Origin: Ancylobacter sp. Lp-2
Lineage (GTDB): Bacteria > Pseudomonadota > Alphaproteobacteria > Rhizobiales > Xanthobacteraceae
Direction: 5' to 3'
Length of the DNA stretch: 64,000 nt
NCBI RefSeq assembly: GCF_020523795.1
Contig: NZ_JAJALI010000003.1
Coordinates: forward strand, 62,001-126,000
The translations under genes and the position numbers were made by a program. The stretch's first letter is position 1. Each line of letters begins with the position of its first letter. This document shows positions 50,399 through 59,033 of this stretch, piece after piece. Below the pieces are notes generated by a model. That model saw nothing but the letters and a program-made list of their open reading frames with translations, was not told where the DNA came from and searched no databases.

Positions 50399-52695
50399 GC
50401 CGCCCTCGCGCGGAAGGTCACCACCACCGACTTCGACTGCGGCGTGTCGCTGCCCTCGCCGGCCTTGGTGAACGGCACGACCGGGTTGAGCTCAGGATAG
50501 TAGCCGGCGACGCAGCCGCGCGGGATGTCGTAGGCGACGAGGCGGAAATCCTCGGCGATGCGCGAGCGGCCATCCTCGTCGGAGCCGATGACGTCGATGC
50601 GCGAATTGGGCTCCACGCCCATCGCGGCGATGTCGTCGGGATGGGCGAACACCACCCGGCGCTCGCCATAGACGCCGCGATAGCGGTCGTCGAGGCCGTA
50701 GACCGTGGTGTTGTACTGGTCGTGGCTGCGGAAGGTCTGCAGCACGAAGGTGTCCTTGCGCCCGCGCACCTGCTGGTGCTCCACCTCGCGCGGCAGCGGC
50801 GCGGCGGAGAACTGCGCCCGGCCGGACTCGGTGTTCCACTCGCGCTCGGCGGCGGCGTTGCGCAGATGGAAGCCGCGCGGCTTGCGCACGCGGACATTGT
50901 AGTCCTCGAAGCCGGGGATCACGCGGGAGATGTGGTCGCGGATCAGGTCGTAATCATCAGCCATCGCCGCCCAGCGGACCTTGTCCGAGCCGATGGTGGC
51001 GGCGGCGATGCCGGCGATGATCTGGATCTCCGAGCGCAGGGTCGGCGCCGCCGGGCGGTTGATGCCGCCCGAGCCATGCACCATGCTCATCGAATCCTCG
51101 ACGGTCACGATCTGCGGCCGCTTCTTGGAGTTGCGGTCGATCTCGGTGCGCCCGAGGCAGGGCAGCAGATAGGCGACCTTGCCCGGCGCCAGATGGCTGT
51201 GGTTCGGCTTGGTGGCGATCTGCACGGTGAGCCGGCAGCTCATCAGCGCCTGCCGCACGATGTCGGTATCCGGCGTCGCCCGCACGAAATTGCCGCCGAG
51301 GCCGATGAAGGCCTTGGAACGCCCCTCCACCATCGCCTCGATGGCGTGCAGCACGTTGTGGCCGTGCTCGCGCGGCAGGGCGAGGTCGAACTCCTTCTCC
51401 AGCGCGGCGATGAACCACTCCGGCGAGTTCTCGTTGATGCCCACCGTGCGGTCGCCCTGCACGTTGGAATGGCCGCGCACCGGGCACAGGCCGGCGCCCT
51501 CGCGGCCGATATGGCCGCGCAGCAGCAGCAGATTGGCGATCTCGCGCACCGTCGCCACCGAGTGGCGGTGCTGGGTGACGCCCATCGCCCAGGTGGCGAT
51601 GACGCGCTCGGCGCCGAGATAGACGTCGGCGAGGGTCTCGATCTCGTCGCGGGCGAGGCCGGACTGGTCCTCGATGACGTCCCAGGACGTCGCCTCGACC
51701 TCGGCGCGCCAGTCGTCGATGCCGGTGGTGTGGTGGGCGATGAATTCGAGGTCGAGCAGGCTCTGATGGCCGCCGGCGCGCCGCTCGGCGTCACGGGCGA
51801 ACACCACCTTGGCGACGCCGCGGATCGCCGCCATGTCGCCGCCGAGCTTGGGCTGGAAATAGTGGCTGGCGATCGAGGTCGCGCCGCCGCGCAACATCTC
51901 GATCTTGTCCTGCGGGTCGGCGAAGCGCTCCAGCCCGCGCTCGCGCACCGGGTTGAGCACCGCGACGCGGGCGCCGCGCATAGCGGCCCGGCGCAGGTCG
52001 CCGAGCATGCGCGGATGGTTGGTACCGGGGTTCTGGCCGATGACGATGATGGCGTCGGCGTGCTCGAAATCCTCGAGCAGCACCGTGCCCTTGCCGACGC
52101 CGACCGACTGCATCAGGCCGACGCCACTGGCCTCGTGGCACATGTTGGAGCAGTCCGGGAAATTGTTGGTCCCGAACATCCGCACGAAGAGCTGGTAGAG
52201 GAACGCCGCCTCGTTCGAGGCGCGGCCGGAGGTGTAGAACTCCGCCTCGCTGGGCGCGGCGAGCGCGTTCAATTCGGCGGCGATGCCGGCGAAGGCCTCC
52301 TCCCAGGACACCGCGCGGTAGCGATCGGTGGCGTGGTCATAGACCATCGGCTCGGTGAGGCGGCCCTGGTTCTCCAGATTGAACTCGGACCAGTTCTGCA
52401 GCTCGCTCACCGTGTGCGCGGCGAAGAAGGCCGGCGTGGCGCGACGCTCGGTCGACTCCCAGGCGACCGCCTTCACCCCGTTCTCGCAGAATTCGAAGGA
52501 CGAGCCGTGCTCGGGATCGCCCCAGGCGCAGCCCGGGCAATCGAATCCGTCCGGCTGATTGGCCTTGAGCAGGGTCTTGGCGCCGGTCAGCAAGGAGCCG
52601 CTGGCCAGCAGGTGCTTGCCGCAGCTGCGAAGGGCGCCCCAACCGCCGGCCGCGTGAGACTTCTTCAGCGATGGTGACGTATGGTCAATAGACAT
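50395..52695 (-). CDS. FdhF/YdeP-family molybdopterin oxidoreductase
   Basis: 766 residues from the ATG at 52695, close to E. coli YdeP (about 760). AAGGWGALRS near the N-terminus and GFDCPGCAWGDPEH match YdeP-type proteins; ASNEAAFLYQLFVRMFGTNN, GQNPGTNHPRM and WAMGVTQHRHSVATVREI are typical of the molybdopterin domain of formate-dehydrogenase-like enzymes. Members are linked to acid resistance in E. coli, but the reaction is unproven. No signal peptide, so cytosolic. A TATAAT box lies only 8 bases before the ATG and there is no Shine-Dalgarno, so the mRNA may be leaderless. Confidence 0.94.
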   Translation of the reverse strand: MSIDHTSPSLKKSHAAGGWGALRSCGKHLLASGSLLTGAKTLLKANQPDGFDCPGCAWGDPEHGSSFEFCENGVKAVAWESTERRATPAFFAAHTVSELQNWSEFNLENQGRLTEPMVYDHATDRYRAVSWEEAFAGIAAELNALAAPSEAEFYTSGRASNEAAFLYQLFVRMFGTNNFPDCSNMCHEASGVGLMQSVGVGKGTVLLEDFEHADAIIVIGQNPGTNHPRMLGDLRRAAMRGARVAVLNPVRERGLERFADPQDKIEMLRGGATSIASHYFQPKLGGDMAAIRGVAKVVFARDAERRAGGHQSLLDLEFIAHHTTGIDDWRAEVEATSWDVIEDQSGLARDEIETLADVYLGAERVIATWAMGVTQHRHSVATVREIANLLLLRGHIGREGAGLCPVRGHSNVQGDRTVGINENSPEWFIAALEKEFDLALPREHGHNVLHAIEAMVEGRSKAFIGLGGNFVRATPDTDIVRQALMSCRLTVQIATKPNHSHLAPGKVAYLLPCLGRTEIDRNSKKRPQIVTVEDSMSMVHGSGGINRPAAPTLRSEIQIIAGIAAATIGSDKVRWAAMADDYDLIRDHISRVIPGFEDYNVRVRKPRGFHLRNAAAEREWNTESGRAQFSAAPLPREVEHQQVRGRKDTFVLQTFRSHDQYNTTVYGLDDRYRGVYGERRVVFAHPDDIAAMGVEPNSRIDVIGSDEDGRSRIAEDFRLVAYDIPRGCVAGYYPELNPVVPFTKAGEGSDTPQSKSVVVTFRARAA

Positions 52696-53144
52696 TTTCA
52701 ATCATTATACAAAATGCCAGAAACGGCGCCACGACTGGATCCCGAGATCCGTTGGCTAAGAGATAGGTGAAAAGACGATATTTTTCAACGGTTGAATCTG
52801 AAAGTGCTCCAGATTCGACGTGAAACAATTCCAGACAGGCGTCGCGGGCACTCTGTCGCACCTGCGGCGAGGCGCCGCAGGAAATTGATTGATTTTTTCA
52901 ATCGACCAATCCGCAAATCGACAGCTGGCATGCCAGAGAACAGCGTCGGCATTGCTGCACCGCACCAACGCTGCGGCATCCCTTCCGTGAAGGCTCGCGG
53001 AAGACGGCACGCAGGGCGCAAGCGACGTCGCGGCTGCCACCGCAGGTGGCGGGGCTCTTGCGCCGGGCCGCCGCGTGCTCTAGCAAGCGCCCCCTTTCAC
53101 GTTCCGCATCTTGCCCCGTCCCGCATCTTGCAAAGGAGGTGTCC
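52696..53144. promoter_or_regulatory. Divergent intergenic region with promoter box and hairpins
   Basis: 449 bases without a supportable gene, between the YdeP-type gene (minus) and the YegD-type gene (plus). It contains a TATAAT at 52704-52709 (minus strand), a palindrome TTCAAC-G-GTTGAA at 52784-52796, a 9-base stem CCTGCGGCG-AGG-CGCCGCAGG at 52861-52881, and a stem GATTGA-TTTTT-TCAATC at 52887-52903. The AT-richer part (52680-52910) could carry operators and possibly a small RNA ending at the tandem stems. Confidence 0.5.
52861..52903 (+). terminator. Tandem stems with T run, terminator-like
   Basis: A 9-base stem (52861-52881) is followed six bases later by a second stem with a T5 loop (52887-52903). 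Read rightward this resembles an intrinsic terminator, but no plus-strand gene ends here. It may terminate a short untranslated RNA or act as a regulator site. Confidence 0.35.
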
Positions 53145-54392
53145 ATGACCGCCTGCGGCCTCGATTTCGGCACCTCGAACACCACGCTCGGCTTCGTCGG
53201 TCCCGCCGGCCCACGGCTGGCGCCGCTGGAGGGCGATGCGGACACGCTGCCCAGCGCGATCTTCTTTCCCCGCACCGGCGCCACTCTGGTCGGCCGCGCC
53301 GCCATGGCGGCCTATGTCGAAGGCCAGCAGGGCCGGCTGATGCGCTCGCTGAAATCGGTGCTCGGCACCTCGCTGATCGACGAGACCACGCCGCTCGGCC
53401 GCCAGCGGCTCGGCTTCCGGGCGGTGATCGGCGAATTTCTCCGCGAGGTGAAGGCGCGCGGCGAAGCGGCGGCCGGCGCCACGCTCGACAAGGTGGTGCT
53501 GGGCCGTCCCGTGCACTTCGTCGACGGCGACCCGTCCGGCGACGCGCGGGCGCAGGACGCGCTCGGCGACATCGCCAGCAGCATCGGCTTTACCGACATC
53601 TCCTTCCAGTTCGAGCCGATCGCCGCCGGGCTCGACTATGAACGGCAGGTCGCCGGCGAGGAGCTGGCGCTGATCGCCGACATCGGCGGCGGCACCTCCG
53701 ACTTCTCCATCGTGCGCATCGCCCGCGGCCATGCCGACCATACCGACCGCTCCTCCGACATCCTCGCCAATGAGGGCGTGCGGATCGGCGGCACCGATTT
53801 CGACCGCCAGCTGTCGCTGTCCATGGTGATGCCGCTGCTCGGCCATGGCAGCCCGCTGAAGCGCAAGGGCCTGTCCATGCCGGTGGGGATCTATCAGGAC
53901 CTCGCCACCTGGTCGGCCATCAACCGGCTGTATGACGGCCGCACCGTCCGCTCGATTCGCGAGCTGGAGCGCGAGGCGGCGCATCCCGGCCTAGTCGCGC
54001 GGCTGGCGCGGGCGGTGGAGGACGAGCGCGGCCACGGCCTCGCCCTCGACGTCGAGGCGGCGAAGATCAACGTCGCCGAGGCCGGCGAGACGGTGCTCGA
54101 CCTCGCCACCATCGAGGCAGGCCTGTCGGTGGGCATCGCCCATGCCGACCTCGTTGAGCATACCGGCCTGCTCGCCGAGCGCATCGCCGCGCGGGTCGGC
54201 TCCTGCCTCACCGCCGCCGGCCTCACCGCCGACGCCATCGACGCGCTGTTCCTCACCGGCGGCTCGACCCGGCTGTCGCATGTGCGCGCGGCGATCCGTG
54301 CCTGCGTACCGAAGGCGCGGGTGATCGAGGGCGACACCTTCGGCTCGGTCGGCACCGGCCTCGCCATCGAAGCCGGCCGCCGCTACGGCTGA
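53145..54392 (+). CDS. Hsp70-like ATPase, YegD family
   Basis: 415 residues from the ATG at 53145, which follows a perfect AAAGGAGG. It has the actin/Hsp70 ATPase fold only: phosphate-1 motif CGLDFGTSNTTLGFV, phosphate-2 ADIGGGTSDFSIVRI and adenosine motif ALFLTGGSTRLSHV. The substrate-binding domain of DnaK is absent, as in E. coli YegD (about 450 residues). Role in cells is not established. It is monocistronic, followed 80 bases later by a LysR gene on the same strand. Confidence 0.92.
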   Translation: MTACGLDFGTSNTTLGFVGPAGPRLAPLEGDADTLPSAIFFPRTGATLVGRAAMAAYVEGQQGRLMRSLKSVLGTSLIDETTPLGRQRLGFRAVIGEFLREVKARGEAAAGATLDKVVLGRPVHFVDGDPSGDARAQDALGDIASSIGFTDISFQFEPIAAGLDYERQVAGEELALIADIGGGTSDFSIVRIARGHADHTDRSSDILANEGVRIGGTDFDRQLSLSMVMPLLGHGSPLKRKGLSMPVGIYQDLATWSAINRLYDGRTVRSIRELEREAAHPGLVARLARAVEDERGHGLALDVEAAKINVAEAGETVLDLATIEAGLSVGIAHADLVEHTGLLAERIAARVGSCLTAAGLTADAIDALFLTGGSTRLSHVRAAIRACVPKARVIEGDTFGSVGTGLAIEAGRRYG

Positions 54393-54472
54393 CGCTGCGG
54401 CGGGCGCCGATTGCCGGCCCCCGCCGCCGCCCGCTATGATGCCGGTTCCCTTCCGCGAACCGGGCATGAGAG

Positions 54473-55429
54473 ATGCAGCTGCCGATCCGCGCCATCTTCG
54501 TGTTCCGCACCGTCGCCCGCCTCGGCAGCATCTCCAAGGCGGCGGAGGAACTCGCCGTCACCCCCTCGGCGGTGAGCCAGCAGGTGCAGGCGCTGGAAAC
54601 CCAGCTCGGCCTGACGCTGATGAGCAAGGTCGGCCGCCGCATCGTGCTCACCGAGGCCGGCGAGCGCTATTTCGCCACCATCAATGACGAGGTGGAGCGC
54701 ATCGCCGAGGCGACGAACCTGATCCGCGGCTATCGCTCGGTGACGACGCTGACGGTGCGCGCCACGCCGACCCTGTCCAACAAATGGCTGCTGCCGCGGC
54801 TCGGGGCGTTTCTCGACCGCCACCCCGACCTCGAGGTGCGCATCGACGGCACCAACGAGCCGACCACCTTCCGGCGCGAGGTGGTCGATGTCGAGATCCG
54901 CCATGGCGACGGCCGCTGGCCCGGCCTGTTCGTCGAGGGCATGGCGGAGGAGGACTTCCTGCCCGCCTGCTCGCCGGACTACGCGCCGGCCGCCAGCCTC
55001 ACCGCCGCCGAGCTGCCGCGCTTTCGGCTGATCCACTCGGTGAAGTCGCAGGCGCAATGGCCGCGCTGGTTCGCGCTTGCCGGCGTGCAGCCGACGGAGC
55101 GCTGGGCGCGGGTGCTGTTCGACCGCAGCCACATGGCGATCGACGCCGCCGCCGGGGCGATGGGCATCGCGCTGGAAAGCACGCTGATGATGGAACGCGA
55201 GCTGGAGACCGGCCGGCTGATCTGCCCGGTGGCCGAGCCGCCGCCGATCCGGCTGGTGACGCAGTGGATCGTCTGCCCGCACGAGCATCTGCGCCAGCGC
55301 AAGGTGCGGCTGTTCCTCGACTGGCTGCGCACCGAGCGCGCCGGCTGGGAGGCCCGCCGCCGCAATGCCCGCGCCGCCAGCGAGGCATTGGCCCGTCGCG
55401 CCGCCCGCAAGCCGGCGCCGGCCGGCTGA
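54473..55429 (+). CDS. LysR-family regulator, GcvA-like
   Basis: 318 residues. The N-terminal helix-turn-helix is SKAAEELAVTPSAVSQQVQA (about 21-40), with an effector domain from residue 90 and an Arg/Ala-rich C-terminal tail. TLTVRATPTLSNKWLLPRL is typical of the GcvA branch. Its stop is three bases from the stop of the opposing gluconokinase gene, so it faces the sugar-acid-like operon tail to tail. It is the only regulator beside that operon and a likely controller of it, though this is inferred from position only. Confidence 0.92.
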   Translation: MQLPIRAIFVFRTVARLGSISKAAEELAVTPSAVSQQVQALETQLGLTLMSKVGRRIVLTEAGERYFATINDEVERIAEATNLIRGYRSVTTLTVRATPTLSNKWLLPRLGAFLDRHPDLEVRIDGTNEPTTFRREVVDVEIRHGDGRWPGLFVEGMAEEDFLPACSPDYAPAASLTAAELPRFRLIHSVKSQAQWPRWFALAGVQPTERWARVLFDRSHMAIDAAAGAMGIALESTLMMERELETGRLICPVAEPPPIRLVTQWIVCPHEHLRQRKVRLFLDWLRTERAGWEARRRNARAASEALARRAARKPAPAG

Positions 55430-55432
55430 GGC

Positions 55433-55951
55433 TCAGCCCGGCACGCGCTCCGCCGCGTGAAGGCCGCGCAACGCCTCGGCGACCATCGCCTCCGGGCTTA
55501 GCGTCAGCGACACCGCCACCGCGCCCTCGCCGGGCTCCGGCGCCTCCAGCGTCGCCAGCTGGCTGTCGAGCAGGGTGATGCCGGCGAAATGGCCGGGCCG
55601 GGCGCGTAGCCGCTCGGCGATCAATTCGCGCGGGCCGTGGAGATACACGAACCGCACGCCGGCGAGCCGCTCGCGCAGGAAGTCGCGGTAGATGGCCCGC
55701 AGCGCCGAGCAGGCGATAACCACCGGCCGGCGCGGCTCCGCCCGCGCCGCCGCGCACACCGCCTCCAGCCATGGCCAGCGCATGGCGTCAGTCAGCCCGA
55801 TGCCCTGCCGCATGCGGGCGACATTCTCCGGGGGGTGCAGGGCGTCGGCCTCGATGAAGGCCGCGCCGAGCGCGCTGGCGAGCTGCTGGGCGACGGTGCT
55901 CTTGCCGGCGCCCGCCACGCCCATCACCACCACGAAATCCGGTACCGTCAT
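55433..55951 (-). CDS. gntK: Gluconokinase
   Basis: 172 residues, the standard size. P-loop GVAGAGKST (about 11-19) is followed by the GntK block FIEADALHPPENVARMRQGI and the later DAMRWPWLEAV; VFVYLHG-type segment FVYLHGPRELI is present. It phosphorylates D-gluconate to 6-phosphogluconate in the cytosol, feeding the Entner-Doudoroff or pentose-phosphate route. It is the last gene of the TRAP-transporter operon, 10 bases after the large permease gene. It may act on a related sugar acid instead of gluconate. Confidence 0.93.
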   Translation of the reverse strand: MTVPDFVVVMGVAGAGKSTVAQQLASALGAAFIEADALHPPENVARMRQGIGLTDAMRWPWLEAVCAAARAEPRRPVVIACSALRAIYRDFLRERLAGVRFVYLHGPRELIAERLRARPGHFAGITLLDSQLATLEAPEPGEGAVAVSLTLSPEAMVAEALRGLHAAERVPG

Positions 55952-55961
55952 CGACCTGCCC

Positions 55962-57245
55962 TCAGTAGAGCCCGAGCAGGTGCAGCGGCCCGAGCGTCAG
56001 CACAGGGAACAGCACCAGCGCGAAGATCGCCAGCGTCAGCACCGTCATCGGCGCCAGCGAGCCCTTCACCACCTCGTCGACGCTCATCCCCGACACCTGC
56101 GCCGCGGCGAACAGGCAGACGCCGACCGGCGGGGTGACGAGGCCGAGGGTCAGCGTCATCACCGTGATGATCAGGAAGTGGATCGGGTCGATGCCGAGCG
56201 CCGTCACCGTCGGCATCAGCACGGGTATCAGGATGAACATCGCCGGGATCGCCTCCATGAAGATGCCGATCAGCAGCAGGAAGACGAAGATCACCAGGAG
56301 GCCGGAGGTCGGCCCGAGGCTCATGCCGCCGAGGATCGCCGTCAGCTTCTCCGGCAGCCCCTCATAGGTGAACACCCAGGCGGCGATCTGCGAGGTGGCG
56401 GCGATGAACAAGATGGTGCCGGAGATGCGGGCGGTGGAGACGAGGATCTCCGGCACCTCGGAGAGCGGGATGGTGCGGTAGACCAGCACGCCCAGCACCA
56501 GCACATAGGTCACCGCGATCGCCGCCGCCTCGGTGGGGGTGAACACGCCGGAGGCGATGCCGATGATCAGGATCAACGGGGTGAGCATCGGCAGGATGGC
56601 GCGCAGCCCGGTCACCACCACCATGCGGAAATTGAACGGCGAAGGCGGATTGTAGCCGTAGCGCACCGAATAGAAGTGGTTGAACACCAGGAAGGCGAAG
56701 GCGATGAACAGCCCCGGCACCAGCCCGGCCACCAGCAGCGTGCCGATCGACACATTGGCAATCGAGCCGGCGATGACGATCAGGATCGAGGGCGGGATGA
56801 TCGAGGACAGCGTGGCGGTGCACAGCGTCATGCCGACCGCATAGCCCTTCGGGAAGCCGTGCCGCTCCATCGCCTTGATCTCGATGGCGCCGACCGAGGC
56901 GATGTCGGCCACCGAGGAGCCGGACACGCCGGAGAAGATCACCGAGGACAGCACGTTCACATGGCCGAGCCCGCCCGGCAGCCAGCCGACCATGGATTCG
57001 GCGAAGTCGAAGATGCGCTCGGCGACCCGCCCGCGCTCCATCACCGCGCCGACCAGGATGAACAGCGGCACCGCCACCAGCAGGAACGAGTTCATCGAGG
57101 AGAACATCGTCTGGGTGAGCAGGTCGAGCGGCATCGGCGTGAACATCAGCAGCGTGGCGACGGCGGCGAGGCCCAGGGCGATGGCCAAGGGCACGCCGAG
57201 CGCGCTGAGGCCGCAGAACAGGGCGAAGAGGATGACGCTCATCAT
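55962..57245 (-). CDS. TRAP transporter large permease (DctM family)
   Basis: 427 residues, with about 12 membrane segments. FSGVSGSSVADIASVGAIEI is a DctM signature; PPSILIVIAG and LGLVTPPVGVCLF are the paired re-entrant motifs. It is the ion-coupled transport channel of a tripartite organic-acid importer. The ATG at 57245 overlaps the small-permease stop as ATGA. It works with DctQ (57242) and DctP (57966). Confidence 0.96.
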   Translation of the reverse strand: MMSVILFALFCGLSALGVPLAIALGLAAVATLLMFTPMPLDLLTQTMFSSMNSFLLVAVPLFILVGAVMERGRVAERIFDFAESMVGWLPGGLGHVNVLSSVIFSGVSGSSVADIASVGAIEIKAMERHGFPKGYAVGMTLCTATLSSIIPPSILIVIAGSIANVSIGTLLVAGLVPGLFIAFAFLVFNHFYSVRYGYNPPSPFNFRMVVVTGLRAILPMLTPLILIIGIASGVFTPTEAAAIAVTYVLVLGVLVYRTIPLSEVPEILVSTARISGTILFIAATSQIAAWVFTYEGLPEKLTAILGGMSLGPTSGLLVIFVFLLLIGIFMEAIPAMFILIPVLMPTVTALGIDPIHFLIITVMTLTLGLVTPPVGVCLFAAAQVSGMSVDEVVKGSLAPMTVLTLAIFALVLFPVLTLGPLHLLGLY

Positions 57246-57895
57246 TGGTAGTGCGCTCCCGTGACGGTGGGGCCGGCGGCGACGTGCTGGTGGCCGCCGG
57301 TCATCGAGATGTCGGCATGGACGATCTCGTCCGGCGGCAGGCCCATTTCCGGCATCGCGATCAGTTCGCGCCGCCGCCGCAGCGAATCGACGATGGCGAG
57401 GATGGCGATGACCGAGGAGACCGGCATGACCAAGCCGATCACCCACATCGGGATCGGCAGCGTCGCCGCCTCCTCGTTCATCATGATCTGCTGCTCGACC
57501 AGGGTGATGCCGGTCCAGCCGACCAGCAGGAAGAAGCCGATCGAGAACACGACATAGATCGGCACCGCGATGTGCTTCGACAGGCTGGGCATCATGGCGA
57601 GGAACACCACGACGCGGGCGCTCTCCACGGTGCGGAAGCCGGCGGCGAGGCCGAGGAACACCATCCAGATGAACAGGAAGCGTACCGCTTCCTCGGTCCA
57701 GGGCAGCGGATGACCGATGAGCCGGCCGATCACCTGCATCAGCACCACCACCAGGATGCCGCCGCAGGCGAGGCCCGCCGCGTAGTCGGCGACCACCTCG
57801 ACCAGCCGGCCGAGCGAGAAGCCGCGAGAAGATCCGGCAACGGAAGACGCGGCGGCGGAAGAGTTTACGGCGGAAGATTTATCGGGCGAGGACAT
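57242..57895 (-). CDS. TRAP transporter small permease (DctQ family)
   Basis: 217 residues from the ATG at 57895, which has AGGTGG upstream. It begins with a Ser/Ala-rich stretch, then four membrane segments; LPWTEEAVRFLFIWMVFLG is the typical DctQ motif. The C-terminal 40 residues are hydrophilic. It binds the large permease and is coupled to it by a 4-base overlap. The gap to the DctP gene is 70 bases. Confidence 0.93.
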   Translation of the reverse strand: MSSPDKSSAVNSSAAASSVAGSSRGFSLGRLVEVVADYAAGLACGGILVVVLMQVIGRLIGHPLPWTEEAVRFLFIWMVFLGLAAGFRTVESARVVVFLAMMPSLSKHIAVPIYVVFSIGFFLLVGWTGITLVEQQIMMNEEAATLPIPMWVIGLVMPVSSVIAILAIVDSLRRRRELIAMPEMGLPPDEIVHADISMTGGHQHVAAGPTVTGAHYQ

Positions 57896-57965
57896 GAGAA
57901 CACCACCTGTCCACGAGGGGGGAGCGGCGGCCATGGGCCGCCGCCGGGGCTCGGTACGCCTCGCC

Positions 57966-58976
57966 TCAGCTCTTGCCGGCGAAGGAGGTGGTGCGCTGGA
58001 AGAAGGACGGGTCCTTCACCAGTGCCTCGAACACCGGGTAGAGGCTCTTCGACACCGCGACGAAGCCGGCGCGCTGCTCGGGGGTCAGCTCGTTGGTCTT
58101 CATGCCGTTCTTCTCCAGCGTGGCGATGGAGGCGGCGATGTCGGCGGCGTCGGCCTTAGCCTTCCAGTCCTCGGTCTCCCTGGCCGCCTCGGCGAGCGCG
58201 GTCTTGAACTTGTCCGGCAGCGCCTGGTAGCGGCGCGGATTCATGCCGAGCACCCAGGCATCGGCGATGTGGTTGGAGATGGTCAGGTATTTCTGCACTT
58301 CGTAGAGGCGGGCGCTGACCGGCACGTTGACCGGGTTCTCCTGCCCGTCGACCACGCCGAGCTGAAGGGCATTATACACCTCGGCGAAGGCCATCGGGGT
58401 GGGCGCCGCGCCCATCGCGCCGAAGAACTTCACCCAGAGCGGGTTGTTCGGCACCCGCAGCTTCAGGCCCTTCAGATCGTCCGGCGCGGTGATCGGCCGC
58501 TTGGAATTGGTGATCTGCCGCAGCGGGCGCGACCACAGATCGAGGCCGACGATGCCGATCTTCGACAGGTCGCCGCGCAGTTCCTCGCCGAGCTCGCTGT
58601 CGAGATAGGCGCGCAGCTGGTCGGTGCCGTCGAACAGATAGGGCACCGCGATGGCGGTGAATTTCGGGTTGAAGGTGGCGTAGAGCGAGGTGGCGTTGAG
58701 CAGCATGTCGAGCGAGCCGCCCGCCAGCTGCTTCACCCCGGCCGAGGGGTCGCCGCCATAGAGGGTGCCGTTTGGGAAGACCTTGATCTCCAGTTCGCCA
58801 TTGGTCTTCTGCTTCACCACCTCGGCGAAGTGCTTGGCAGCGAGGGTGATCTCCGAGGTGTCGGCATCCGGCGTGGAGAGGGTGAGCGTCTCGGCGCCGG
58901 CGGAAACCGCAAGGGAGAGCGAGGCGGCGGCGAGCGAGGCGGCGACCAGAAGGCCGCGGAGCGAGAAGGCGTTCAT
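57966..58976 (-). CDS. TRAP transporter substrate-binding protein (DctP family)
   Basis: 336 residues from the ATG at 58976, preceded by an excellent CGGAGG. A signal peptide (LLVAASLAAASLSLAVSAGA) leads to ETLTLSTPDADTSE; the family blocks FPNGTLYGGDPSAGVKQLAGG and AFAEVYNALQLGVVDGQENP are clear, the latter being the hallmark of DctP proteins. The conserved Arg of the carboxylate clamp lies in LKGLKLRVPNN. The ligand is an organic acid of unknown type; the neighbouring dehydrogenases suggest a sugar acid. Confidence 0.95.
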   Translation of the reverse strand: MNAFSLRGLLVAASLAAASLSLAVSAGAETLTLSTPDADTSEITLAAKHFAEVVKQKTNGELEIKVFPNGTLYGGDPSAGVKQLAGGSLDMLLNATSLYATFNPKFTAIAVPYLFDGTDQLRAYLDSELGEELRGDLSKIGIVGLDLWSRPLRQITNSKRPITAPDDLKGLKLRVPNNPLWVKFFGAMGAAPTPMAFAEVYNALQLGVVDGQENPVNVPVSARLYEVQKYLTISNHIADAWVLGMNPRRYQALPDKFKTALAEAARETEDWKAKADAADIAASIATLEKNGMKTNELTPEQRAGFVAVSKSLYPVFEALVKDPSFFQRTTSFAGKS

Positions 58977-59033
58977 GTCGTTTCCTCCGTAGCGGGATTC
59001 TTTGTCCCGGTTGACTGGCATTATTTGCCATGG

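Noticed and set aside
50641..52677. Long plus-strand open frame (678 codons)
   Set aside because: Opposite the YdeP-type gene, which has clear molybdopterin-family motifs; the antisense frame has none.
55433..55951. Shikimate kinase
   Set aside because: The P-loop kinase could resemble it, but ADALHPPENVARMRQG and the length are specific to gluconokinase.
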